The notes under the pieces: model-generated | The model's database searches: none | Told to the model about the DNA's origin: nothing | The model's input: the letters and a program-made list of their open reading frames with translations, nothing else | Program-made: the position numbers and the translations under genes | Shown: positions 51,497 through 60,564 of the stretch, piece by piece | Position numbering within the stretch: the stretch's first letter is position 1 | How the letters are laid out: every line of letters begins with the position of its first letter | Origin: Paraburkholderia mimosarum LMG 23256 = NBRC 106338 | GTDB lineage: Bacteria; Pseudomonadota; Gammaproteobacteria; Burkholderiales; Burkholderiaceae | Reading direction: 5' to 3' | Assembly: GCF_000739815.1 (NCBI RefSeq) | Contig: NZ_BBJJ01000022.1 | Span: forward strand, 60,612 to 124,611 | Length of the DNA: 64,000 nt

Positions 51497-53542
51497 CTAC
51501 AGGGGAACATTCAGGTTCAGGTAGATGAGCTTGCTGGTCTCGCGCGTGTGATCCATTCGCTGGCTGGAAAGACCGAGGCCATACGCAAGGGACGCGTGCG
51601 CACTGAACTGCCACTGTTGTTCGAGACGCACCTCCCACAGCAAGCTGTTTCCGATGTCCGTTTGACGATAGCCGCCGAGCGTCGCGTAGGCGCGATTCGC
51701 AAGCGACTGGTCGGCGTTGCGCCACGAGGTCCACTGGTACATCGCGGTTACTTGAGCAGTCAGATCGCGGTGAGGCGCGAAGTACGCGGTGTTCGCGAGC
51801 GTGTTGCTGCTCGTGTTCAGCTCGACCCATGTCGCGACGAGTTGATTCGGCGTATTGATGAGGCGCTCGTACCAGGTGCCGACCCAGGCCTGGTTGAAGT
51901 TGGTGTCGCTATATCGCGCTGCGCCGTAGGCCAGATCGAAGTAGCGGTAATCGTCGATGGTGTAGCGCACGCTGCCCGTTGCGGTGCGGCCCGTCACACC
52001 TTGCTGATACGCCTTCCACGGCAGCGAGTTGGCATTGCTGTCCACCCCCGCCTGGAAGCGCCAGTGATCATCGGGCGCGTAGCTCAGGCTGCCGGCGCCG
52101 CCGGTCCTCGCTTGCGGTCCTGTCGAGCGATCGACTTCCGCAGCGGCATCGATGCCGCGGAACCGGAAGTCGCCGCCGATACCATTGCGAATGCGGCTCA
52201 CGCTGTTGCCGTCGCCTGTGTCCGCACGTCCGCTGAACTGATGCGCAAATACCCGCCAGTAGTCGGCGATCGGCATCGAGTAGAGCTGGGTGTCGATGCC
52301 CCAGTTGTTGTCGGCAAGTACCGAATTACCCTTCTGCCCGTTCGCGGCAATGATCAGCTGCGGACTCTTGTAGGCAGCGTAATCGCGCTGGAACACCTTC
52401 ACCGTGTTGTTGTCCGGAAAGCGGTCTCCGAAAGTCGCGTTCACGTCGGCTGCGCGATCGTACTGGTTCAGCTCGAGCGCAGTGCGGCCCAGGCTGGCCA
52501 GCGTTTCGATGTCGCCGGGATGATCGACGAGCGTGTCTTCGTAGACCTTTTGCGCTTCGCGCGGCCGCTGCTGCACGAGCGACGCGTCCGAACGCGCGTT
52601 GATCAGCGCAGGATCAAACGGCGCTTCGTGGCGCAGATCATCGAGCGCGGCGACGCCTTCGCGCGTGCGGTCCGTGTAGAGCAGGTACTGCGCCTGCAGC
52701 TTTTTCACACGGCCATAATCTTCGTTGACGTCTTCGGGATGCTCGGCGAGATCGGCGCGAACCGGCGTGCTCGCCGAAATTTGCTTCAACAACCGTTGCG
52801 CGTCGTCGTAGCGGCCCGAATCCAGGTATGCGAAGAAGAGCCCTTCCTCTACGTCGATGCGCTTTAGCACATGCGGCTCGACGGACGGCACGAGCGGATC
52901 GACGGGCGTTTGCAAGGCGTGCTCATACGCGGGCACGGCCTTGCGCGGCTGGTCGAGGTACGTGTACGCGTCGCCAGCCGCCGCGTAGGTGCGTGCCGGC
53001 ATCGGCTCGTTGGAGCGGGACAGGGCCTCATAGAGCGCGGTAGCGTCCTTCATGCGGCCAAGCCCCTGCAATGCGGCGACTTTCTCGACCAGCACCGCCC
53101 GGCGCACATCGGCGTATTCGTCCGTCTCGGGCGTGCGCGCGAGCATGTCGTCGATGTGCTCGAGCGCGGTTCTGTGCTGGGCGAGGCGATCGGGATCATC
53201 GGATGCGAGCGATTGCTGCCGGCCCCAGTGCACTTCCGTCTCCACGACGAGCGCTTCGATCTGCAAGAGCTCATGATCGGAGAACGCATCGCGACTCGCG
53301 CGCGCGTCCTGCAGCGCAAGCTGCGCCGCGCCCGCACCCGCTTGCGCAAAGATACGTTTTCGGAGCTGGTCGCGCTCCGTGTCCACCTTGCCTTCCGCCA
53401 CCTGGCCTTCTGCGACGTTCCCCGTGATTCCGGACGCAGTGGTCGGCTGCGCGGCGCAGTAGTCGCGCGCAAGCAGCACCAGCAGCAAGGCGGTCGCCTT
53501 GACTGCGGCGTGCTTGTGTCGGCTAGAGCGTTTGGTTTTCAT
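51497..53542 (-). CDS. pgaA: Poly-GlcNAc outer-membrane export porin PgaA
   Basis: 681 residues from the ATG at 53540-53542, with gaggaac just before it. After a signal region (AAVKATALLLVLLARDYCAA), residues about 50-380 form TPR-like helices (ARTYAAAGDAYTYLDQPRKA, ETLASLGRTALELNQYDRAA). The C-terminal about 290 residues are a beta-barrel ending TSKLIYLNLNVPL. PgaA is the export pore; its TPR part binds deacetylated polymer and PgaB. It is shorter than E. coli PgaA (807), mostly in the TPR region. It is the first gene of the operon, ending 6 bases before pgaB. The leader has a hairpin (53589-53606) and AGGA over the ribosome-binding site, a pattern compatible with CsrA control. Confidence 0.92.
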   Translation of the reverse strand: MKTKRSSRHKHAAVKATALLLVLLARDYCAAQPTTASGITGNVAEGQVAEGKVDTERDQLRKRIFAQAGAGAAQLALQDARASRDAFSDHELLQIEALVVETEVHWGRQQSLASDDPDRLAQHRTALEHIDDMLARTPETDEYADVRRAVLVEKVAALQGLGRMKDATALYEALSRSNEPMPARTYAAAGDAYTYLDQPRKAVPAYEHALQTPVDPLVPSVEPHVLKRIDVEEGLFFAYLDSGRYDDAQRLLKQISASTPVRADLAEHPEDVNEDYGRVKKLQAQYLLYTDRTREGVAALDDLRHEAPFDPALINARSDASLVQQRPREAQKVYEDTLVDHPGDIETLASLGRTALELNQYDRAADVNATFGDRFPDNNTVKVFQRDYAAYKSPQLIIAANGQKGNSVLADNNWGIDTQLYSMPIADYWRVFAHQFSGRADTGDGNSVSRIRNGIGGDFRFRGIDAAAEVDRSTGPQARTGGAGSLSYAPDDHWRFQAGVDSNANSLPWKAYQQGVTGRTATGSVRYTIDDYRYFDLAYGAARYSDTNFNQAWVGTWYERLINTPNQLVATWVELNTSSNTLANTAYFAPHRDLTAQVTAMYQWTSWRNADQSLANRAYATLGGYRQTDIGNSLLWEVRLEQQWQFSAHASLAYGLGLSSQRMDHTRETSKLIYLNLNVPL

Positions 53543-54979
53543 TGTTCCTCGCGTGGTCGGTGCCAGCCGACAGGCAAAGCGGTTCCCTGCGCCATATGAA
53601 TGGCGCATTGAGGGCAACAACGATCGCTTTGTCTGGCGAGCGGCGGGTAGTTCAGCGTTGTGTTCCGGGTGCCGGTTATTGCGTTGCGCACCTGCCCCGT
53701 TCATTTGCGCGGCGAGCCTTATAGCGAAGCCCGTGCCAGCATCCCGCCGAACCTTCTGTTTTCAGGACTCCGTTCAGAAACCGCCTTGCAAAGCTGCGAG
53801 GAACGTCTAAAAACGTTTCATCGGTGAAGTCGTCAAGCCATGCCCCCCTCCACCGGACATCATCTTCGGGACGCCCATAGTGATGGAAACCCCTACTCCA
53901 GCAGGCCACGCGCTTGTGCGTCGCGTCAATCTTTTACTTTGATTCAGGAATGAAACGGCATGCACACCCGTGGCGATGTCTCGGATGTAGACGCACTTCG
54001 AACGTGCGTGCGCGAACCGCGAGCCGAGGTCGCTCCGTTGCTGAAGAGAGCGTGCGGCTGCACACATAACTGATCTGTATTTCTATTTATCCGCGGCAGC
54101 ACTTGGGGCGAAACAGTGATCAATGGGGTTGCCGTCGATCACCGGACAGATTTCGTCCGCATGCGTAAATTGCGCGGCTGCGGCTCGCTCGACAGCTCGT
54201 TATCGTCATTTGTGGCGCGCATTCTGGTCACACGCGTTCGCGCGATTCGCACCGCGTCGGCCATTGAAGCGCGATTGCAAATGACACATAAGTGCTGCGC
54301 TTCGCGAAGGGCGTTCGATGCCTTTGATGATTCAGGGATACAGAAGCGCTCGCGCCCGTGTGCACGGGGGCGAGGCGGAAAAAGAACAGATCACCAGGCA
54401 GCTTCGCTGCGCAACGCCCGGGAAACTCCCAAGGCAACATGAAAACTGATGCACTTCTGAACACGGGTGAATGACATCGCGTGCGCTGCGCCATGGCATT
54501 TTCAAACTGGCAATGATGTTCAGACGTGCCAGCGCAGAGAAAGCGCGCTGGATGGCACAGCATCTGCGAAGACGGCACTTCCGACGTCGTCATCGCCTCA
54601 TTTGCCGATTGCCTGTCACAACAGCGTTCTGCGCCTTCCGGCAATGGATCGCAAAGCGTGTGTTCCCCAACATATCTTCTTCGAAGCTTTTGCGATGATT
54701 CGCCGGGCCGAACGCCAGCGGCTTGTCGAATGGCACCGGTGCGCAGACAGAGCATGCGCTCATTCGATCGTTTTGGTGGTCGCCGTTTGTATTTTTCTTT
54801 CCTTGAACCGCAAAACGCTGATGATGGTGCGTCGGCTAGTTCGGGGAATTTCTTTAGCGGTTTGCTGCTGCGCTCTACGCGTTAGCGCGCAGTTGAAAGA
54901 GGCGGCGCATCGTCGTAATGGCGTCTATGGAAAAGGACCGGGCGCACGTGTGGTGCGCCCCGAATCGGTCAAGCTCTCG
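53543..54979. other. Long non-coding stretch between pgaA and metE
   Basis: About 1.4 kb, with lower GC than its surroundings. It should contain the pga promoter at its left end. A perfect hairpin, GCGCCAT-ATGA-ATGGCGC (53589-53606), lies 47-64 bases before the pgaA start. Open frames occur on both strands but none has a ribosome-binding site, codon use or similarity that I can support. No RNA gene or insertion sequence is recognised. Promoters for regulators such as c-di-GMP-responsive activators may lie here. Confidence 0.45.
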
Positions 54980-57298
54980 CTAATTCGCCCGCTCGCGCAG
55001 CGTCCTCGCAGCTGCAACCATATTGGTGAGCGCTGGAATGACCTCGGCCCACTGGCGCGTCTTCAGACCGCAATCGGGATTCACCCAAAGGCGCTGCGCC
55101 GGAATACGCTCGGCGGCCTTCTGCATCAATTGCACGATATGCGCCTCGCTCGGGATGTTCGGCGAGTGAATGTCGTACACGCCCGGCCCGATTTCATTCG
55201 GATAGCTGAAGTTTTCGAAAGCGTCGAGCAGTTCCATATCTGAGCGTGATGTCTCGATCGTGATGACATCGGCGTCCATCCCGGCAATCGAGGCAATGAT
55301 GTCGTTGAACTCCGAGTAGCACATGTGCGTGTGGATCTGCGTTTCGTCCCCCACGCCGTTCGCGGCGATGCGAAACGATTCGATGGCCCAGCGCAGGTAT
55401 TCGGCCCACTGCGCGCGGCGCAGCGGCAGGCCTTCGCGCAGCGCGGCCTCGTCGATCTGGATCACGCGCACGCCGGCCCTCTCCAGATCGAGCACTTCTT
55501 CGCGAATGGCGAGTGCGAGCTGGTAGCACGAGACCGAACGCGGCTGGTCGTCGCGCACGAAGGACCAGTTGAGCATCGTGACCGGGCCCGTGAGCATGCC
55601 CTTCATGGGCTTGTTCGTGAGCGACTGCGCATAGGCGATCCACTCGACCGTCATCGCCTTCGGCCGGCTGATATCGCCGAACAAAATCGGCGGCTTCACG
55701 CAGCGCGAGCCGTACGACTGCACCCAGCCGAACTCGCTGAACGCATAGCCGTCGAGCTGCTCGCCGAAGTATTCGACCATGTCGTTGCGCTCGGCTTCGC
55801 CGTGCACGAGCACGTCGAGGCCCAGTTGCTCCTGTTCGCGCACGCTGCGTTCGATTTCGGCGCGCATGGCGTCCCGATAGCCTGTTTTGCCGAGCGCGCC
55901 GCGCTTGAACTCGCTGCGTGCGTGGCGGATTTCCGCCGTTTGCGGGAACGAGCCGATCGTCGTGGTCGGGTAGGCGGGGAGCTTGAGGTGAGCAGCCTGT
56001 TTTGCGGCACGCAGAGCGTAAGCGTTGCGGCGATTGCCGAGTGCGGCATCGATGCGGGCAATCGCCGCTTTCACCGCCGCGTTGTTCACGCGGGACGACT
56101 GGCGTCGCGCCTGAATGTCAGCGGCGTTCGCTGCGAGTTCCGTGGCGACCTTGTCGCGGCCTTCGTTGAGCGCCGTGGCCAGCACCTTCACTTCATCGAG
56201 CTTTTGCAGCGCAAATGCGAGCCACGAGCGCATTTGTGCGTCGAGCTTCGCTTCGCTCGAGAGATCGACCGGCACGTGCAGCAGCGAGCACGAAGGCGCG
56301 ATCCACAGACGGTCCCCCAGTTGCTTCGCGAGCGGTTCGAGCCAGTCGAGCGCGGCGTTCAGATCCGTCTTCCAGATGTTGCGGCCGTTCACCGCGCCCA
56401 CCGAAAGCACCCGCTGCGCAGGCAGCTTTCGAGCGGCCAGCGCGATCTCTTCGCGTGCGTTGATCGCATCGATGTGCAGACCGTCGACAGGCAGCGAGCA
56501 GGCAAGGTCCAGATTCTCCTGGAGCGCGCCAAAGTAAGTCGCGAGCAGCAGCTTCACGCCACGCACCTCGAACCCTTCATACGCAGTGGCGAACGCGGCG
56601 CGCCATGCCGGATCGAGCTCGGTCACGAGTATCGGCTCGTCGATCTGCACCCACTCCACGTCCATCACGCGGAAGTAGTCGAGCAGCGCGCGATACACCG
56701 GCATGATGCGCGGCAGCAGCGCGAGCTTGTCCGCGAGTTTGTCACCCCCGTCCCTGGCCTTGCCGAGCCACAGGTACGTGAGCGGCCCGACGATGACGGG
56801 CTTGGCCTTCACGCCCAGTTCGCGCGCTTCGCGCAGTTGCCCGGATAGGCGCGACGTATCGAGGTTGAACTGCGTATCGACCGTGAATTCGGGGACGATG
56901 TAGTGATAGTTCGTGTCGAACCACTTCGTCATCTCGGCGGCCGCGACGCCGCCGCAGCAGGCGGCATGGTCGTCGGCGCCGTGGGCCGAGCGCCCGCGCG
57001 CCACACGGAAGTAGTTGTCGAGCTTGTCGCCGTGAAAGCCCTGCACGCGTTGCGGCAGGTTGCCGAGCGTGAAGCTCATGTCGAGCACCTGGTCGTAGAA
57101 CGAGAAGTCTCCGGCGGGCACGAAGTCGAGCCCCTCCTGGTCCGCCCAGTGGCGCGCGCGCAGTTGCGCACCTAGCGCCTTGAGCTCGTCGCGCGACGAT
57201 TCGCCCTTCCAGTAGCGTTCGAGACCGAACTTGAGTTCACGTTTCGCGCCAATGCGCGGAAAGCCGAGGTTGTGTGTAGTGACCATGTGCGCTGCCAT
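54980..57298 (-). CDS. metE: Cobalamin-independent methionine synthase
   Basis: 772 residues. It has HNLGFPRIGAKRELKFGLER at the start, EMTKWFDTNYHYIVPEF for substrate binding, and the zinc site: HTHMCYSEF (His and Cys), ETSRSD (Glu region) and VNPDCGLKTR (Cys). It transfers a methyl group from 5-methyltetrahydropteroyltri-glutamate to homocysteine. Two starts are possible, 57298 (MAAHM) and 57286 (MVTTHN); neither has a clear ribosome-binding site. The gene is divergent from metR with a palindromic MetR-type site between. A short insert, CCGGVAAAEMTK, replaces the usual loop before the EMTKW motif. Confidence 0.95.
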   Translation of the reverse strand: MAAHMVTTHNLGFPRIGAKRELKFGLERYWKGESSRDELKALGAQLRARHWADQEGLDFVPAGDFSFYDQVLDMSFTLGNLPQRVQGFHGDKLDNYFRVARGRSAHGADDHAACCGGVAAAEMTKWFDTNYHYIVPEFTVDTQFNLDTSRLSGQLREARELGVKAKPVIVGPLTYLWLGKARDGGDKLADKLALLPRIMPVYRALLDYFRVMDVEWVQIDEPILVTELDPAWRAAFATAYEGFEVRGVKLLLATYFGALQENLDLACSLPVDGLHIDAINAREEIALAARKLPAQRVLSVGAVNGRNIWKTDLNAALDWLEPLAKQLGDRLWIAPSCSLLHVPVDLSSEAKLDAQMRSWLAFALQKLDEVKVLATALNEGRDKVATELAANAADIQARRQSSRVNNAAVKAAIARIDAALGNRRNAYALRAAKQAAHLKLPAYPTTTIGSFPQTAEIRHARSEFKRGALGKTGYRDAMRAEIERSVREQEQLGLDVLVHGEAERNDMVEYFGEQLDGYAFSEFGWVQSYGSRCVKPPILFGDISRPKAMTVEWIAYAQSLTNKPMKGMLTGPVTMLNWSFVRDDQPRSVSCYQLALAIREEVLDLERAGVRVIQIDEAALREGLPLRRAQWAEYLRWAIESFRIAANGVGDETQIHTHMCYSEFNDIIASIAGMDADVITIETSRSDMELLDAFENFSYPNEIGPGVYDIHSPNIPSEAHIVQLMQKAAERIPAQRLWVNPDCGLKTRQWAEVIPALTNMVAAARTLRERAN

Positions 57299-57356
57299 TC
57301 AATAACAACAATGCGGGAAAAGCCCGGAATGGCAGCCATGATAGGGGTTTCAGCTC

Positions 57357-57381
57357 ATGAAATATAATGGCATTATTTCAT
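57357..57381. promoter_or_regulatory. MetR-type inverted repeat in the metE-metR spacer
   Basis: ATGAAAT-N11-ATTTCAT has 7-base perfect arms and the dyad length of a LysR-type site. It lies 59-83 bases before the metE start and 20-44 before the metR start. MetR with homocysteine activates metE and represses metR in enteric bacteria, through a TGAA-N5-TTCA core that matches this repeat only in its outer halves. Confidence 0.6.
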
Positions 57382-57400
57382 TTATCCATTAGATTTTTTC

Positions 57401-58333
57401 ATGCCCGGTATCGGGCGGCTTGCCATGCTCGAACGCATTCATCTGGTCATCGTCCGCGAAGTCCAGCGCCAGGGGTCGCTCACCGCCGCGGCGGGCGCAC
57501 TTTTTCTCACGCAGTCGGCGCTGAGCCACACGGTCAAGAAGATCGAGCAGCAGCTCGGCACGCCGATCTGGGACCGCGAAGGGCGCAGCCTGCGGCTCAC
57601 CCAGGCGGGTCAATATCTGCTGTCGCTCGCCGAACGACTGCTGCCGCAATTCGAACTGGCCGAGGCACGCATGAAGCAATACGCCGACGGCGAGCGCGGC
57701 ACCCTGCGCATCGGCATGGAGTGCCATCCTTGCTACCAGTGGCTGCTCAAGATCGTTTCGCCCTATCTCGCGCGCTGGCCCGATGTCGATGTGGATGTGA
57801 AGCAGCGCTTTCAGTTTGGCGGCATCGGCGCGCTGTTCGGCTACGACATCGACGTGCTGGTCACGCCCGATCCGCTCAACCGGCCCGGCCTGCGCTTCGA
57901 GCCCGTGTTCGACTACGAGCAGGTGCTCGTGGTGGCCGAGGGACACAGGCTCGCCAAGGTCCGCTACGTGAAGCCCGAGCAACTCGTGGACCAAACGCTC
58001 ATCACCTACCCGGTGGAGACGGACCGGCTCGACATCTACAACCAGTTCCTGCGCCCCGCCAATATCACACCGCGCCGCCACAAGACGATCGAAACGACGG
58101 ACATCATGATGCAGATGGTGGCGAGCGGCCGGGGCGTGGCGGCGCTGCCGCGCTGGCTCGCCGAGGAATACGCGGACCGCATGCCGCTCGTCGCGCTCAA
58201 GCTCGGCAAGGAAGGTATCGCCAAGCAGATCTTTCTCGGCACGCGCGAGGCCGACGCCGTGGTGGACTACCTGAGTTCGTTCGTCGAGTTCGCACGCAAG
58301 TCGAACTGGCACGCGCCGCGAATGAAGCGTTAA
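57401..58333 (+). CDS. metR: MetR, LysR-type activator of methionine genes
   Basis: 310 residues from ATG at 57401; an in-frame ATG at 57425 (MLERIHLV) is the start most like other MetR proteins, and the upstream 8 residues lack a ribosome-binding site. The DNA-binding region has VQRQGSLTAAAGALFLTQSA and LSHTVKKIEQQLG, typical of MetR. The effector domain includes MECHPCYQWLLKIVSPYLA and DIDVLVTPDP, the homocysteine-sensing part. It is divergent from metE. Its last bases overlap the convergent LysR gene stop. Confidence 0.9.
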   Translation: MPGIGRLAMLERIHLVIVREVQRQGSLTAAAGALFLTQSALSHTVKKIEQQLGTPIWDREGRSLRLTQAGQYLLSLAERLLPQFELAEARMKQYADGERGTLRIGMECHPCYQWLLKIVSPYLARWPDVDVDVKQRFQFGGIGALFGYDIDVLVTPDPLNRPGLRFEPVFDYEQVLVVAEGHRLAKVRYVKPEQLVDQTLITYPVETDRLDIYNQFLRPANITPRRHKTIETTDIMMQMVASGRGVAALPRWLAEEYADRMPLVALKLGKEGIAKQIFLGTREADAVVDYLSSFVEFARKSNWHAPRMKR

Positions 58334-59289
58334 ACGTTTCGCGGCATTGGATGCCGCTGCGATTTGCCCAGTTCGATCGCCAGAAAATCGACAAACGCGC
58401 GAATACGCGCGGAAAGCTGGTGGCGCTGCGCATAGACCGCATAGATGTCCGCGCCCGGCGTCTCGTACTCGGGCAGCACGACCACGAGCCGTCCATCCGC
58501 CAGATACTCGTTGATGTCCCACTCGGCGCGCATCAGTATGCCGTGTCCGTCCAGCGCCCATTTCACGGCAATCTCGCCGTCGTTGGTCGTGAGGTTGCCA
58601 TTGACCCGGATGGCTTCTGGTTTGCGCGAGTGGCCGCGTTCGTGCGAGAGCCGCCACACGCCATAGGCTTCGTCGCCCTGGCGAATGCTGATGCAGTTGT
58701 GCTTCGCGAGATCGTGCGGCGTTGCAGGCGTGCCCCGGCTCGCGAGATAGGCGGGCGATGCGCAGAGCAAACGCCGGTTCGCCGCGAGACGCCGCGCGAT
58801 CACGCGCGTGTCGGGCGGCTCGCCAAAGCGGATGCACACATCGTATGAATCCTCGGTGAGCGGCGGCGGCATGACCGAAAGCTGAAGCTGCACCGAAACC
58901 TGCGGATATTGCGCGACGAAGCGCGAAAGCGCCGGCCCGATATGGCTGCGCCCGAAGCCCAGTGTCGCGTTCACGCGCAGCAAGCCTTTGGGATGCTTTT
59001 TCGAGCCGCCCAGCAATTCGCCCAGCTCGTCGATCTCATCGAGTATGCGGCGCGCGTGCTCCAGATACACCTCGCCTTCGGGCGTGAGCATCATGCGGCG
59101 CGTCGTGCGGTTGACGAGCGGCACCCCGGCGCGTTCCTCCATTTGCGCGAGCCGCTTGCTCACGGCGGCCGGCGTGAGGCCCAGCTCGCGCGCGGCGGCG
59201 CTCAGGTTTCCCGAGGAGGCCAGTGTCGAGAAGAAGCCCAGATCGGCGGGTTGAACGGTGTCGGCCACGGTCGCCACTTGTGAATTCAA
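58330..59289 (-). CDS. LysR-family regulator divergent from tartrate genes
   Basis: 319 residues from a TTG at 59287-59289 (MNSQVATVADT). The DNA-binding domain has FFSTLASSGNLSAAARELGL and TPAAVSKRLAQMEERAG; the effector domain follows from LLRVNATLGFGRSHIGPALS. It resembles DmlR/TtdR-type activators. It is divergent from the tartrate dehydrogenase gene, with 89 bases between the starts, so tartrate or a related hydroxy acid is the probable inducer. The two convergent stop codons (TTAA) are shared with metR. Confidence 0.85.
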   Translation of the reverse strand: MNSQVATVADTVQPADLGFFSTLASSGNLSAAARELGLTPAAVSKRLAQMEERAGVPLVNRTTRRMMLTPEGEVYLEHARRILDEIDELGELLGGSKKHPKGLLRVNATLGFGRSHIGPALSRFVAQYPQVSVQLQLSVMPPPLTEDSYDVCIRFGEPPDTRVIARRLAANRRLLCASPAYLASRGTPATPHDLAKHNCISIRQGDEAYGVWRLSHERGHSRKPEAIRVNGNLTTNDGEIAVKWALDGHGILMRAEWDINEYLADGRLVVVLPEYETPGADIYAVYAQRHQLSARIRAFVDFLAIELGKSQRHPMPRNV

Positions 59290-59378
59290 GTTAATGATGC
59301 TTTGAGTCTAGCACCGGTTTTTGAACCACGAGTTCGGTAAAGTGAGTCCCCACTAGCCCTATTCCAAAGGAACGAGAC

Positions 59379-60461
59379 ATGAAGACGTATCGCATCGCAA
59401 CCATTCCCGGCGACGGCATCGGCAAGGAGGTCGTGCCCGCGGGGCAGGCGCTCCTGGAAGCGCTTGCGAAAACCACGCAACGGTTTGCCTTCGAGTTCGA
59501 AAACTTCGACTGGGGCGCCGACTACTACCGCAAGCACGGCGTAATGATGCCGGCCGACGGGCTCGATGCGATTCGCAACAAGGACGCGATTCTATTCGGC
59601 TCCGCGGGCGACCCGGACGTGCCCGATCACATCACGCTCTGGGGCCTGCGCCTGAAGATCTGCCAGGGGCTCGACCAGTACGCGAACGTGCGCCCCACGC
59701 GCATTCTTCCCGGCATCGACGCGCCGCTCAAGCGCTGCAAGCCCGAGGATCTGAACTGGGTGATCGTGCGCGAGAACTCCGAAGGCGAATATTCGGGCGT
59801 GGGCGGCCGCGTGCATCAGGGCCATCCGCTCGAAGTCGCGACCGACGTGTCGATCCTCACGCGCGCCGGCGTCGAACGCATCCTGCGCTTCGCATTCCGT
59901 CTCGCGCAGTCGCGCCCCCGCAAGCTGCTCACGGTCATCACCAAGAGCAACGCTCAGCGCCATGCCATGGTCATGTGGGACGAAATCGCGCAGCAGGTCT
60001 CGAAGGAGTTCCCGGACGTGAAGTGGGACAAGGAACTCGTCGACGCCGCCACGGCGCGCATGGTCAACCGCCCCGCCTCGCTTGACACCATCGTCGCAAC
60101 CAACCTTCACGCCGACATCCTGAGCGACCTCGCCGCCGCGCTCGCGGGCAGCCTCGGCATTGCGCCGACCGGCAACATTGACCCCGAACGCCGCTACCCG
60201 TCGATGTTCGAGCCGATCCACGGTTCGGCGTTCGACATCATGGGCAAGGGGCTCGCAAACCCGATCGGCACGTTCTGGTCGGTCGTGATGCTGCTCGAAC
60301 ACCTCGGTGAAAACGAGGCCGCCGCGCGCGTGATGCAGGCCATCGAGACCGTGACGGCCAACCCCGCGCTGCACACCGGCGACCTGGGCGGCAAGGCAAG
60401 CACGGCGCAGGTCACCGCGGCGGTGTGCGAACTCGTCGGGAAAGCGGCCGTCGCCGCGTGA
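59379..60461 (+). CDS. ttuC: Tartrate dehydrogenase/decarboxylase
   Basis: 360 residues, an isocitrate/isopropylmalate dehydrogenase-fold enzyme. It has RIATIPGDGIGKEVVPAGQA at the start, FDWGADYYRKHGVMMPADGL, the substrate-binding RENSEGEYSGVGGRVHQG, KSNAQRH and the metal-site and NAD region NLHADILSDLAAALAGSLGI with MFEPIHGSAFDIMGKGLANP. The FDWGADYY and ENSEGEYSGVGGR patterns distinguish it from LeuB. It oxidises and decarboxylates tartrate, and also acts on D-malate, giving D-glycerate or pyruvate. A ribosome-binding sequence (aaaggaac) precedes the ATG. The next gene is an MFS transporter 103 bases on. Confidence 0.92.
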   Translation: MKTYRIATIPGDGIGKEVVPAGQALLEALAKTTQRFAFEFENFDWGADYYRKHGVMMPADGLDAIRNKDAILFGSAGDPDVPDHITLWGLRLKICQGLDQYANVRPTRILPGIDAPLKRCKPEDLNWVIVRENSEGEYSGVGGRVHQGHPLEVATDVSILTRAGVERILRFAFRLAQSRPRKLLTVITKSNAQRHAMVMWDEIAQQVSKEFPDVKWDKELVDAATARMVNRPASLDTIVATNLHADILSDLAAALAGSLGIAPTGNIDPERRYPSMFEPIHGSAFDIMGKGLANPIGTFWSVVMLLEHLGENEAAARVMQAIETVTANPALHTGDLGGKASTAQVTAAVCELVGKAAVAA

Positions 60462-60564
60462 CCATGGGTGTGAACGCGACCGTGCAGTAGACAAGCACAC
60501 GCCGGGGCGTGACACAAAAAGAACCCGCACGCCCCCGCCAACCCACCCTCCATGGAGGAGACAC

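Noticed and set aside
49385..52867. Open frame of about 1160 codons on the plus strand across pgaA and pgaB
   Set aside because: Mirror frame of two well-identified genes; the product is Arg/His/Val-rich with no recognisable domain.
54116..54755. Open frames on both strands in the pgaA-metE gap
   Set aside because: No ribosome-binding site, no similarity that I recognise, and amino-acid composition typical of non-coding GC-rich DNA.
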